This document shows positions 23,815-33,499 of a DNA stretch of 64,000 nucleotides, piece by piece. The notes under the pieces are model-generated. The model made no database searches. It saw only the letters and a list, made by a program, of their open reading frames with translations, and was not told the DNA's origin. The translations under genes were made by a program, and so were the position numbers. The DNA comes from Phascolomyces articulosus (lineage: Eukaryota > Mucoromycota > Mucoromycetes > Mucorales > Lichtheimiaceae). The stretch spans positions 930,001-994,000 of the forward strand of contig JAIXMP010000015.1 in the NCBI GenBank assembly GCA_025677815.1. The letters are read 5' to 3'. Each line of letters begins with the position of its first letter. Position 1 is the first letter of the stretch.

Positions 23815-25572
23815 TTATTTACTAACATTTTCTTTTTCTTCTTCAACAACATAATCACTATTTGCAAATTCATTTAAATCTTCCATAGAGGAAGGACCTT
23901 GATTCACTTCCAATAATCGATCACGTAACTCGATACATGCATTTTCCCAACGTGTCCTTTCTTCCCACAGTTCTCGAAGTTTCTCATATGCCAACCCACT
24001 AAGTACTTCAAAATGATCACACGTCTCTTCCAACGCTGCTTCTAATCGTTTTCGCTGTTTTTGTTCTTCTGCCAATTGTTGCTGTAATTGTATAATCATT
24101 GGATCATCACTATGGTTGGTCGTGGGTGATGTAGGTGATATAGGGGAGGATATCATATCTGTTGAAGTCGTCGTCGAATTATTATTTGTCGTTGTGGATG
24201 TAGTAGATGATCTTTGCGATAAAGAAGATAACGTTGTTGTTCCTGCAGTGGTTGTGGATGATGACGATGATGATGTTTCTGATTCCAAAGGCATGGTTTG
24301 TACTTGCATATGTCGAATCTTTTTCTTTTTCGCCTTTTGGTGAGGATGATGATGAGGGTGATGATGATCCAAAGGTGATATTTGCGAATCGAATGCTTCA
24401 TATTCTTGAGTGGATACTTGTAATGCACGAACATGTTCTGTTGCTAGACCTGCCGCAACTACATCACTAGGTTTATCCATTTTAGATAATCGAAATCGTT
24501 CCAAACGCTGTAGTAAAGCTGCTTCTACTGTTTCTAAATCGTCCTGAGATGAAAAATGATTCACCAATGTTTCTGTTGCTTTTTTATCCCTCTCTTCCAA
24601 TTGCTGCTGGTTAGGTGCCAATAAAGCATCCGCTGTAGCTGCCCCTGTTGCTGTGGATAATGATCCTCCTACTGATACTGCATTGGATAATCCTCCTCCT
24701 GTGACTGATGATTGTTCCACTTGTCCTCCAAACGTGTGTTCACTCGTACGACGTTGAAAACCACCACCATTACCACCTTGAGCAGCCATCATAGCTGCTG
24801 AAGTAGCGGATGATTTTGTTCCAAAAGTAGCATCGGTATCATGTCGCATTAAAGGTCTTCCACGCAATGAATGACTTTTGGTGGACATGGAATGACGAAT
24901 AGAATCACTATAAAGACTGGATTCACGTTGTTTGGTGGTTGGAATACTACGGTTATTGGGTAAAACTGGCGATTGGTTTTGTTGTTGAACATCACTATTA
25001 CTGATAATACTACGTCTTATCGTGGAATGTCTTGAAGCTAATGATGGTGTACGGCTTGCTACTCTTGTCAATGAGGTGGTACTATTACCTGCATTGGATG
25101 ACAAGATTGGATTGGCAATAATATGATTGGGAATAATTTCGATATAATTTTTTCGGTGTACTGTGTTGGGTGCAGTAGGAGGAATGACATCAGGTCGATT
25201 GGCATTCAATGTTGAGGCAGTTGCTGCTGAAGAAGATGAAAGATAAGATGCAGAAGAAGGTGTAGGTGTAGATGAAGTAGACGATGGGGCTGTGGGTGGT
25301 TTATTTTTATTACGACGTCGAAAAAACAAGTTGGAGGATCTTTTGGTAGGTGTAGTGGTTGTCTTTTTTTCAAACTCTTCAGGACTAGTTGTATTCAAAA
25401 ACTCGACAAGTGCTTGGGTACCTGTCTTTTTTTTTCGAGGTCGAGGTGTTGCATCCGATGTAGTACTTAAACTCCAGTCGTCTAACTCGTCTTCGTCGTC
25501 GTCGTCTTCATATAAATTAATAATTCTTGGATCTTTTGGTTCAAAAGCACTTTTATGAGGCATAGGAGGCAT
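23815..25572 (-). CDS. Ser/Thr-rich protein with C-terminal coiled coil
   Basis: One uninterrupted frame of 585 aa, unusual here where most genes have introns. The N-terminus has an acidic stretch (NLYEDDDDEDELDDWSLS), then basic patches (RPRKKK, FFRRRNKNK) and a short predicted helix (TQALVEFLNTTSPEEF). A long low-complexity middle is rich in Ser, Thr, Asn and Gln. Residues about 495-570 form a coiled coil (IIQLQQQLAEEQKQRKRLEA, then LREL-WEERTRWENA). No catalytic domain, membrane segment or signal peptide. The TQALVEFLN-type motif recurs in fungal proteins of unknown function. The gene lies 147 bp upstream of the OB-fold gene on the same strand. Function not known. Confidence 0.75.
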   Translation of the reverse strand: MPPMPHKSAFEPKDPRIINLYEDDDDEDELDDWSLSTTSDATPRPRKKKTGTQALVEFLNTTSPEEFEKKTTTTPTKRSSNLFFRRRNKNKPPTAPSSTSSTPTPSSASYLSSSSAATASTLNANRPDVIPPTAPNTVHRKNYIEIIPNHIIANPILSSNAGNSTTSLTRVASRTPSLASRHSTIRRSIISNSDVQQQNQSPVLPNNRSIPTTKQRESSLYSDSIRHSMSTKSHSLRGRPLMRHDTDATFGTKSSATSAAMMAAQGGNGGGFQRRTSEHTFGGQVEQSSVTGGGLSNAVSVGGSLSTATGAATADALLAPNQQQLEERDKKATETLVNHFSSQDDLETVEAALLQRLERFRLSKMDKPSDVVAAGLATEHVRALQVSTQEYEAFDSQISPLDHHHPHHHPHQKAKKKKIRHMQVQTMPLESETSSSSSSTTTAGTTTLSSLSQRSSTTSTTTNNNSTTTSTDMISSPISPTSPTTNHSDDPMIIQLQQQLAEEQKQRKRLEAALEETCDHFEVLSGLAYEKLRELWEERTRWENACIELRDRLLEVNQGPSSMEDLNEFANSDYVVEEEKENVSK

Positions 25573-26529
25573 GTTTTTTTATAAGTATGTTAGTTTCAGG
25601 AATAAATATAAAATACGATATTTGTATGTAATGATATATATAAATATGAATATAATATGTAAAAAAAAAAAAAGATATAAAGGCTTCTTTTAGAAATAAC
25701 GGGAAAAGAGAAAAGAAGAAGTATACTGCTTTTGTTGAAGTATATAATAATAAAAACAGTTAATAAAAAAAAAGGGAGCGGGTTCTTTTTCTTTTTTTCT
25801 CCCCTGGAACCAAAAATATAAAATAAGCTCTTCTCAAAAAACAACAGCGCCTTTTTTTTACTCTTTTGGTCTGTTTCCCTCCCTTAATAAGCTTATTCAC
25901 GCGTTGTGCTACCTTTTCTCTCTCGGATATAATTCCTTCATCTATCCGCGAGCTACTTCATTTTTTTAATATAAATCAAGTAATTATCGCATTGCTATAA
26001 TCTATTTATGATAAACACAAAAACAACGCGACATACTTGTTTATACAAATAAAAATACCAAACCGATTTGATCCAAACCTGATTCCTTAATGATCTACTT
26101 GTTGAATCATAGCAATGAGCTTTACCCATTTCTAGGATCTTGAAGAAGTTGTATATTTATATTAAAAAAATACCCGTTGGGCATATGAGGCTAATTAAAT
26201 ATAAAGTATAGAATGATTGAATTGTTTCTACTCAACATTGTTTCTTAGCAACCGTCATATTCAAATGTTGATAGGTTTATTACCATATTACTATAGATCA
26301 TTTAATCACATGATAGACATTATAATGAAGGTAAATCATATTCTGACAGCATTATTTTTTTGTAAAGTATACATTTTTATTTTTAGATCTTGTTACTTTT
26401 TTTATTCTGTTTCATATTAAGCTATCATACTCCACAAACCCAGGACCTGCATTTTTTTCTTACTCCTCCCATCAGTATTTCTCCTGCCGAACTGTTACAA
26501 AAACAAATCTGTTAAAGTTAAAATAACCA
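25573..26529. other. intergenic region
   Basis: AT-rich promoter side of the coiled-coil gene, with long A/T runs at 25660-25680. No gene supported. Confidence 0.4.
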
Positions 26530-26895
26530 ACTTTAGAACTTGTTTGATCGTCAAAAAAAATGTGCTGCTATCGAATATCTTTCAAAAAAGGAAACTCTTG
26601 AACGTGTCTTTCTTCTTTCATAATTGCATAAAGATAATCCAACGTCTCATTATACACCTTATTTTCCTGCATGAGATACGTGAAATACGATTTATTCCCC
26701 TTTGCGTACTCAATATTAATTAACATGGAGTTCATTGCCCTCAATCATATATATGTATTCGCTGATCAAATCACATCATCAATATCAAAACATTTTGCCT
26801 ACAACGATTATGATTCAAAATCATTCGTGATCTTCCTCCCTATGATAATATTCAACAACAAGTCCTCCAATGGTATATACTACATGGTGTTTTAG
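26530..26895 (+). pseudogene. possible decayed coding remnant
   Basis: Plus-strand text alternates between frames that each read protein-like: FDRQKKCAAIEYLSKKETLE near 26540-26600, then NPTSHYTPYF-like, then RDLPPYDNIQQQVLQWYILH at about 26827-26890 before a stop. Multiple stops separate them and no splice sites rejoin them well. The family is not recognised. Chance cannot be excluded. Confidence 0.25.
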
Positions 26896-27513
26896 CGATA
26901 TTGTGGTATATATACTTATAAAAGCAAGAAATTCATACTATGCATAAGTTATATCAAAAACTAGATCTAATAATATGTGTATACTTTTTATATGAGTAGA
27001 TTTCTAACATTAATTGCTGCCGTTAGATCTAGATACAAGCAGATACTTTCAATTGGTTTTTGAAACAATGTTTGAAATCTGAAAATGAAATGTATATTGT
27101 TATTTCCAATTCTCTCCATTGATGATAAGTGAAAAAAACAGAGTTACGATACATACAAGCTAGCTCATGAAGCAAGCAGTATAAATGCTGTAAAGCCAAC
27201 AGGTTAAATAACGCCTCTATTTTTAGTCTTCCATCCTAAAATCACGGCGATGATTTCTTTTATTAGATGCAATCTTTAATTGAGTCATTGATATCAAGTA
27301 CTTTTGATAAGCCATTTAATGAAGAATGTAGCAAGATAGGTATATATATAGTAGATTGTCCGAACTTGTAATAATTATTTATATCTTTTTGATGCATACT
27401 CTGCGTAAATATTGACTCGATGACGAGTCAGACTAATAAAATGAAATATAGAAGACTTGGAAATTTTCGGTGTGTGTGTATATACACAAATCGAGACACA
27501 CACATTAATTGAG
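26896..27513. other. left flank of the retrotransposon
   Basis: AT-rich sequence without a supported gene. It contains a short TGTGTG/ACACAC stretch at about 27469-27505. Confidence 0.4.
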
Positions 27514-27517
27514 GAAT

Positions 27518-27891
27518 TGTCGTAACTAAAAATAAGGGTTACTACCATTTCCTTTTTTAATTTATTTTTGTAACACCTTATCGCTGCTATCGTATTTGCA
27601 TTTTATTATGCCACGTATTTATCATCCATCATCTTATTAATTATTCGAACACGTATTCAATTGACAGTCATGAACACGTATCGCATCCTCCATTATTCCA
27701 CGTATACATATTATTATCATTAGTTTTATTATATAATTTATTATTATCACAAGTAGTTAGAAAACATATAAATACCCCTGACCATTAAAACAATAAACGA
27801 CATCTTTCACGTTACTCTTTATTTTATCACTACTCTTCTGTTATCTCCATTTCTATTGGCTTGGTATTGATCCGCCATAATTATCACGACA
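27518..27891 (+). repeat. 5' LTR
   Basis: 374 bp, TG..CA ends. It contains a TATA-like motif TATAAATA at 27767-27774, about 125 bp before the LTR end, a plausible core promoter for the element's RNA. No difference from the 3' LTR was seen on reading. Confidence 0.96.
27767..27774 (+). promoter_or_regulatory. TATA-like box of the 5' LTR
   Basis: TATAAATA in the 3' half of the LTR, upstream of the primer-binding site. Its position fits a U3 promoter. The same motif recurs at 32730-32737 in the 3' LTR. Confidence 0.45.
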
Positions 27892-27893
27892 AT

Positions 27894-27901
27894 TGGTAGC
27901 G
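27894..27901 (+). other. primer-binding site, initiator-Met tRNA type
   Basis: TGGTAGCG, 2 bp after the 5' LTR. It is complementary to a tRNA 3' end CGCTACCA, the 3' end of fungal initiator Met tRNA, as used by yeast Ty1 and Ty3. Complementarity stops after 8 nt. Confidence 0.8.
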
Positions 27902-27917
27902 AAAGAAAAGGTTAATA

Positions 27918-29006
27918 ATGTCTCAAGAAAACAATCCGTATAACGCTCAGAATTTTCAAGGGTATCGAGTACAACAGCCTATTCCTGATGAAGATACTTA
28001 CATACCTAATGCCGCACAAGAAGTACTTACCACAACAAGACAAGAAGTTTCTTTCGAAGTTCCACAACCAAGACAAGTACAAGAAGTATCAGAACAACAA
28101 CCAAATAACGATATTGCCACTCTCATCCAAGCGTTAAAACAAGTTCTAACCAAGAAAGACTCCGCTCCCATTTTCCGTGCCCGCATACGTGAACCTGACA
28201 CGTATCATGGTGATAGAAGTTTGGACGCCGCTATTGGTTGGGCTCGATCAGTGGAACGATACCTTACGATGGCTGGACTGGATGGAACGCAATGGGTAGC
28301 TTATGCTACCACCCTGCTGCGCGACGAAGCAGACACATGGTGGCGTCAACAGGAGCTTCTGGGTGATTGCAAGCAATGGTTGGACTTCAAGAAACGGTTA
28401 CTTGCCAATTTCAATCCTCCCAATCATGCACAATTAGCTCGTGATCGTTTGGCCGCTCTATTCCAAACAAGTACCGTTGCCACTTACGTGTCTCAGTTCC
28501 AAGCTGCCTGGTCATCGGTACCATCAATGAGAGATGAAGAAGCTTTGGACCGTTTCCAACGAGGATTAAACCCAAGCATCCGTTTACAAGTCATGACCCG
28601 GTTCCCAATGAATACTGACGAAGCAATGCGGTTAGCATTAGCTGTTGAAGCAGCTCAACAATATAGCCAACCCATCCAAATAGAAAATAATCATCCCTCG
28701 TTCCAACAACGTCCTTATCAACAACAACAATTTGCACCCGAGTATCTCCGTTCATCTGGTATCGCGCCGATGGATTTGGATGCTATCCGACCAAGAAGAC
28801 AAGGTTCAAACTGGCGTTCATCAGATCGTGGTGGTAACAATTGGCGTGGTCCAAATAACTTCCGTGTTGGTAACAACGACGAAAAGGACTGCTACAATTG
28901 CGGTGGTTTCGGTCACATCGCACGTTTCTGTCCGTCACCACGACGTCAAGGTCGTCAAGGTCAAACCCGATCCAACCAGGGAAAAGGTCAAACGCGTCGG
29001 GATTAA
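27918..29006 (+). CDS. gag: Gag capsid/nucleocapsid protein of the Ty3/gypsy element
   Basis: 362 aa from the first ATG after the primer site. The N-terminus is Gln/Pro-rich. The middle is a retrotransposon Gag capsid domain (residues about 95-245; WARSVERYLTMAGLDG, DEADTWWRQQELLG, WLDFKKRLLANF). A CCHC zinc knuckle CYNCGGFGHIARFC lies near residue 330, followed by a basic tail that would bind RNA. The last 109 nt overlap pol. The stop at 29004-29006 lies 18 nt after a GGGAAAA heptamer, so a fraction of ribosomes could pass into pol. Confidence 0.95.
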   Translation: MSQENNPYNAQNFQGYRVQQPIPDEDTYIPNAAQEVLTTTRQEVSFEVPQPRQVQEVSEQQPNNDIATLIQALKQVLTKKDSAPIFRARIREPDTYHGDRSLDAAIGWARSVERYLTMAGLDGTQWVAYATTLLRDEADTWWRQQELLGDCKQWLDFKKRLLANFNPPNHAQLARDRLAALFQTSTVATYVSQFQAAWSSVPSMRDEEALDRFQRGLNPSIRLQVMTRFPMNTDEAMRLALAVEAAQQYSQPIQIENNHPSFQQRPYQQQQFAPEYLRSSGIAPMDLDAIRPRRQGSNWRSSDRGGNNWRGPNNFRVGNNDEKDCYNCGGFGHIARFCPSPRRQGRQGQTRSNQGKGQTRRD

Positions 29007-32000
29007 AGGGAGTCCCTTCGCGTTCATATCCATCCCTTAATGCTATTCAAGAAGGAGAACGAGTGGAGCCAGAAGGAGAACTGATCGATTTATCGGAAGG
29101 ACAAGATGCTGGTTCCTCGTTGCTAGCCCAAACATTAGAGGCAGATAGTAGTTACTTTGATTCATTATTGTCAATAAAAGAAACTGATTTACCACTGTAT
29201 TTAATGTCGTGTAACGGTCGTGATGTAAAAGTATTGATTGATTCTGGCGCTTCGGGTAGCTATGTATCGACAAAAGTTGCTATGGGTCTGCCAACTATAT
29301 TCGTACAAGGTCGTGATGTTGAAACTGCTGGTGGTCATCTTTTATCCATCAACAAGCAAGCTACATTGGCACTGGAGGCACAAGGTTATAAACATAAGGC
29401 TTCAGCATATGTTCTTGATACAAAGTTTGACCTAATCCTTGGTCGTGATTGGCTCAAAACTGTTCAACCTACACCTGATTGGGAGCTCGATACATGGAAG
29501 ATCCATAAAAATAATCAAGAATATATTCTTCGTCCTTATCACAAGCGCTCTATTCCTGAATTGTCGTACCTTCTATCTCATCGCCAAGTTCAACGGATCG
29601 ATCGTAAAAAGAATATGGGTGAAATATTCTTGTGTTATGTGAAACCAGAGGCTGTTGTGTCCAAGGAGTTACCAAACAAGGAAGTGGAATCGCTAGTAGC
29701 TGAATACAAAGATGTGTTCCAAGATCAGTTACCAGGATTGCCTCCAGTACGAGAAGTTGAACATGCTATTGAAACTGGTAATGCTGATCCAATCTCCAGA
29801 CCACCTTTTAAAATGAGCCCTTTGGAGTTGGATGAACTTCGTCGTCAATTAAAGGAGCTTCTTGATTTGGGTCTCATTCGTCCAAGTAAATCAGATTGGG
29901 GTGCACCAGTTTTATTCGTTCGGAAGGCGGATGGCAGTATGCGAATGTGTGTGGATTATCGTGCTATTAACCGATTGACTAAACGTCAGTCTACTCCACT
30001 TCCAAGAATCGATGAATGCCTCGAAAAGTTGTCAGGTGCGCGCTTTTTCAGTTCGATCGATTTACGTAGTGGTTATCATCAAGTCCGTATTACTGAGGAA
30101 GATATACCAAAAACTGCTTTCAATACTCGGTATGGATCGTTTGAATTTTTGGTATTACCGTTTGGTCTCACGAATGCACCACCAACTTTCCAACGCCTTA
30201 TGAATTCGGTTCTGGGGGATCTTTTGGACAAGTCAGCTATGTGCTATCTGGATGACATTTTAATTTTCAGCAAAACCAAAGAAGAGCATGAGCAGCACGT
30301 TCGACAAGTACTGGATAAACTACGTGAGGTCAAACTTATTGCCAATTTAAAGAAGTGCGACTTGTTCAAGACCGAGTTGGAGTTTGTTGGGTTTCGGGTT
30401 TCTGCTGAGGGTATTTTGCCATCAAAAGCAAAAATTAAAGCTATCCAAGAATGGCCACAACCGACTAATGTTCAAGAGGTTCGTCAATTTGTTGGTCTGG
30501 CATCACATTACCGTCGTTTTATTCAAGGATTTGCTTCCATTGCTGCACCTTTGACTGAATTGACAAAAGGTACGGGGGCGAAGAAAAGACCAATTGTTTG
30601 GAGTGATGTGTGTGAGAAAGCTTTCTTAGAAATCAAAGACCGCATGACTGCTGCCCCACTTTTGTTGCCACCCAATCCCGAATTGCCATACACTATCGAA
30701 ACAGACGCGTCTGATTTTGGTGCTGGTGGTGTTTTATTACAGCAAGGACCTGATGGTATGATGCATCCTCTTGCCTTTGAATCAAAAAAGTTTTCAGTCG
30801 CGGAGCGTAATTTTCCGGCGCAAGAACGCGAGCTTTTGGCCATTTTGCACTGCCTTCGTCAATGGAGATGTTTCATCGAAGGGAGAGAGTATATAGTCCT
30901 GAGTGACCATCATCCACTCAAATACTTCCGTTCTCAAAAGAAACCGACCCCAAGACTGACCCGTTGGATTGCAGAAATTGAATTGTACGATCCAAACATT
31001 CAATACAAGCCTGGTAAGGAAAATCACGTACCGGATTTACTTTCAAGACGGGATGGTCCCGAGTGTGTCACGCATGAACCTTCACTGGAACCCGATTATC
31101 TGTATGCTGTCAAAGCAATCCAAGAAACAGATTGGCCCAAATTCTATGCAAAACCAGAACAACATTGGCCTCCCATGTACAAGGATATTCTCAAGAAACA
31201 TAAGGACAAGTTTGTGGTAGAAAATAATGTTGTTTTCCGTTTTGTAAAAACTGTAAATGATGGAGTTAAAAGAGCTGAATTTGTCCTATTTGCCCGCCGT
31301 GCCGATTTGGTTCAAGATTTCCATAAATCATATGGTCATGCTGGTCGCACAACAATCCATCACTTAATGAAGACACGCTACTGGTGGCCCAATATGCTCT
31401 CTGATATTCAAGACTGGTTGACTACTTGCCCACAGTGCCAATTGGCGGCCAATGCTGATCGTAAGGTACACCATGCTCCTATGAAACCTCTGAATATACC
31501 GTCCGCTTTTGCTCGCTGGCATCTCGATTTTATTGGTGAATTACCCACCACCGTCAATAAAAATCGATGGTTACTTGTTGCTGTTGACTATGCCACCAAT
31601 TGGACGATCTGTCGTGCTATTTCAGACGCCACTGGTGAAGCTATTGCTGACTTCATCTACACGGAAATTGTTCTCAAATTTGGTGCTCCTGCAGAAATTT
31701 TAACGGATCGTGGTGCCAACTTCATGTCCGGTGTATTAAACAGCTATTTGGGTCGCATCAAGGTCAATCATACGCTCACTAGTGCATTCCATCCCCGTAC
31801 CAATTCTAAAGTGGAACGAACCAATGGTATACTGAAGCAAATGATACGCAAATATTGTAATGGAAGGATCCATCTTTGGGACCAATTTGTTGAACCTTCC
31901 GTATTTGCCTGCAATGTTCGAAAGCATCGTACTACTGGGTTTAGTCCTTTTTTCCTCGTTTATGGTCAAGAACCTGTGTTGCCTGGTGATCATCTCCGAC

Positions 32001-32488
32001 CATTCATGGATATTTCGGAATCCACTCAAGAAGATTCACTTGCTGTCTCTAGTCGTGCTCAAGAAGTTCATCGTTTGCGTGAGACGCGAGCGCGGGCTGA
32101 ACAACGGTTAAAACAAAACGCTCTCAAGGATAAAGCACTCTGGGATGCAGCTTTAAAGCCTCAAAAATTTCTTGTGAACGACCATGTTTTGATGCGACAT
32201 GAAAACAAATTCAGCCTCGAATTTAACTGGAAAGGCCCCTTCAAAATCATTGCCTCAAGACCAAATCGCGACATCTACCAACTAGAAGACTTACATGGAA
32301 AAATATATGATTCTTGGGTTCATACCGATCGTCTCCGTCCTATTAATAATGATTCCGAAATTACTTCTGATCCTTGGTTTGACCCCACCGCCGCTCGCGC
32401 TGCTGAACGCCGTTATATGCATGCTTCCAATCGAATTGCTTTGTTGTCCGAGGACGTACAACATTCTGGGGAGAGGATATTGTCGTAA
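28898..32488 (+). CDS. pol: Pol polyprotein: protease, reverse transcriptase, RNase H, integrase
   Basis: Open frame of 1,196 codons in the -1 frame relative to gag. The upstream bases overlap gag, so translation is expected from the frameshift near codon 29 rather than from a start here. Domains in order: aspartic protease with LIDSGASGSYVS (Asp about 115); reverse transcriptase with FFSSIDLRSGYHQ, LPFGLTNAP and catalytic YLDD (about 450-453); RNase H with TDASDFGAGG (about 600) and SDHHPLKYF; integrase with an HHCC zinc region (HAGRTTIHHLM ... CPQCQ), catalytic Asp in LDFIGE, Asp in LTDRGANF, Glu in KVERTNG; and a C-terminal GPF/Y-like module (WKGPFKIIASRPNRDIYQLE). No chromodomain was noticed. 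The stop codon is inside the 3' LTR. Confidence 0.95.
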   Translation: MRWFRSHRTFLSVTTTSRSSRSNPIQPGKRSNASGLKGVPSRSYPSLNAIQEGERVEPEGELIDLSEGQDAGSSLLAQTLEADSSYFDSLLSIKETDLPLYLMSCNGRDVKVLIDSGASGSYVSTKVAMGLPTIFVQGRDVETAGGHLLSINKQATLALEAQGYKHKASAYVLDTKFDLILGRDWLKTVQPTPDWELDTWKIHKNNQEYILRPYHKRSIPELSYLLSHRQVQRIDRKKNMGEIFLCYVKPEAVVSKELPNKEVESLVAEYKDVFQDQLPGLPPVREVEHAIETGNADPISRPPFKMSPLELDELRRQLKELLDLGLIRPSKSDWGAPVLFVRKADGSMRMCVDYRAINRLTKRQSTPLPRIDECLEKLSGARFFSSIDLRSGYHQVRITEEDIPKTAFNTRYGSFEFLVLPFGLTNAPPTFQRLMNSVLGDLLDKSAMCYLDDILIFSKTKEEHEQHVRQVLDKLREVKLIANLKKCDLFKTELEFVGFRVSAEGILPSKAKIKAIQEWPQPTNVQEVRQFVGLASHYRRFIQGFASIAAPLTELTKGTGAKKRPIVWSDVCEKAFLEIKDRMTAAPLLLPPNPELPYTIETDASDFGAGGVLLQQGPDGMMHPLAFESKKFSVAERNFPAQERELLAILHCLRQWRCFIEGREYIVLSDHHPLKYFRSQKKPTPRLTRWIAEIELYDPNIQYKPGKENHVPDLLSRRDGPECVTHEPSLEPDYLYAVKAIQETDWPKFYAKPEQHWPPMYKDILKKHKDKFVVENNVVFRFVKTVNDGVKRAEFVLFARRADLVQDFHKSYGHAGRTTIHHLMKTRYWWPNMLSDIQDWLTTCPQCQLAANADRKVHHAPMKPLNIPSAFARWHLDFIGELPTTVNKNRWLLVAVDYATNWTICRAISDATGEAIADFIYTEIVLKFGAPAEILTDRGANFMSGVLNSYLGRIKVNHTLTSAFHPRTNSKVERTNGILKQMIRKYCNGRIHLWDQFVEPSVFACNVRKHRTTGFSPFFLVYGQEPVLPGDHLRPFMDISESTQEDSLAVSSRAQEVHRLRETRARAEQRLKQNALKDKALWDAALKPQKFLVNDHVLMRHENKFSLEFNWKGPFKIIASRPNRDIYQLEDLHGKIYDSWVHTDRLRPINNDSEITSDPWFDPTAARAAERRYMHASNRIALLSEDVQHSGERILS
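28979..29024 (+). promoter_or_regulatory. candidate programmed -1 ribosomal frameshift signal
   Basis: Slippery heptamer G GGA AAA (28979-28985) sits in the gag frame and fits the X XXY YYZ rule. After a 5-nt spacer, AACGCG (28991-28996) pairs with CGCGTT (29019-29024), and inside it GGGA (28999-29002) pairs with TCCC (29013-29016). That makes a 10-bp stem with a 2x2 internal loop and a 10-nt apical loop. A -1 slip here enters the open pol frame. The gag stop lies inside the hairpin loop. Confidence 0.7.
32468..32477 (+). other. polypurine tract
   Basis: GGGGAGAGGA, three bases before the 3' LTR. This is the usual place for plus-strand priming, and it also encodes the end of pol. Confidence 0.7.
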
Positions 32489-32854
32489 CTAAAAATAAGG
32501 GTTACTACCATTTCCTTTTTTAATTTATTTTTGTAACACCTTATCGCTGCTATCGTATTTGCATTTTATTATGCCACGTATTTATCATCCATCATCTTAT
32601 TAATTATTCGAACACGTATTCAATTGACAGTCATGAACACGTATCGCATCCTCCATTATTCCACGTATACATATTATTATCATTAGTTTTATTATATAAT
32701 TTATTATTATCACAAGTAGTTAGAAAACATATAAATACCCCTGACCATTAAAACAATAAACGACATCTTTCACGTTACTCTTTATTTTATCACTACTCTT
32801 CTGTTATCTCCATTTCTATTGGCTTGGTATTGATCCGCCATAATTATCACGACA
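32481..32854 (+). repeat. 3' LTR
   Basis: 374 bp, reading the same as the 5' LTR. Its eighth base completes the TAA that ends pol (32486-32488), so the first 8 bp are coding. Confidence 0.96.
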
Positions 32855-32858
32855 GAAT

Positions 32859-33499
32859 GGTAACATAAAAAAGAAAGAATTAAAATACAACGTTTAGAAA
32901 TAGATTCTATTTCGAAATGTGGATGACTTCTTGCTAATCACATCTGACCTTGATACAAGTAACATATATTGGTAATTTGTTATGACGAGTTCGTTATGAA
33001 TTAATTTAATCTTGTATAATCATTCTTGTTTATTTATTTTTAACTTTATATACAGGTGATAATAAACATGGTACAACATTTAATGGCACAGAAGCATCTA
33101 CCATCATCAGAGGAACACTACCGTTCTAACGAACAGGTTTTCATGTTTATATCAATTTACATTTTATAACAAAGAATAAAAAAAAAATACGAATTACTCA
33201 CTATTTTAAATATAATAATTGTTTGAAATATATTAGGGTGACCTGAAAATTGACACCACTATGCACAATCACTCGCATATTTGTTTAATATATATATTAG
33301 TTTCTCTGAGGATATGTGAATTAGAAAGGATTAACCAAAAGCAAATCTTATAATAAACTCTCATGCGTTTAAATAATAATAAAAAAGTTCAACGATATCC
33401 ATTCCAAGTAAGTAGAAAATAGGATAATATGTATAGACGCTGAAACATATAAAATAGGCTTTGGGAATCTTTGGTGGATCAGTGGAAGGAAGTAAAACT
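32859..33499. other. right flank of the retrotransposon
   Basis: About 640 bp of AT-rich sequence without a supported gene, up to the start of similarity with the OB-fold gene. Confidence 0.4.

Larger units (their letters stand above)
27514..32858 (+). mobile_element. complete Ty3/gypsy (Metaviridae) LTR retrotransposon with target duplication
   Basis: Two 374-bp LTRs (27518-27891 and 32481-32854) read as identical by eye. They start TGTCGT and end ACGACA, a 6-bp terminal inverted repeat. The 4 bp on each side are GAAT (27514-27517 and 32855-32858), so the element has a target duplication. A primer-binding site TGGTAGCG lies 2 bp after the 5' LTR and a purine tract GGGGAGAGGA at 32468-32477. 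gag (27918-29006) and pol (28898-32488) overlap in a -1 relation and both are open. Pol order is protease, reverse transcriptase, RNase H, integrase, which defines Ty3/gypsy. Intact frames and equal LTRs suggest a recent insertion and possibly a competent element. Confidence 0.97.
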
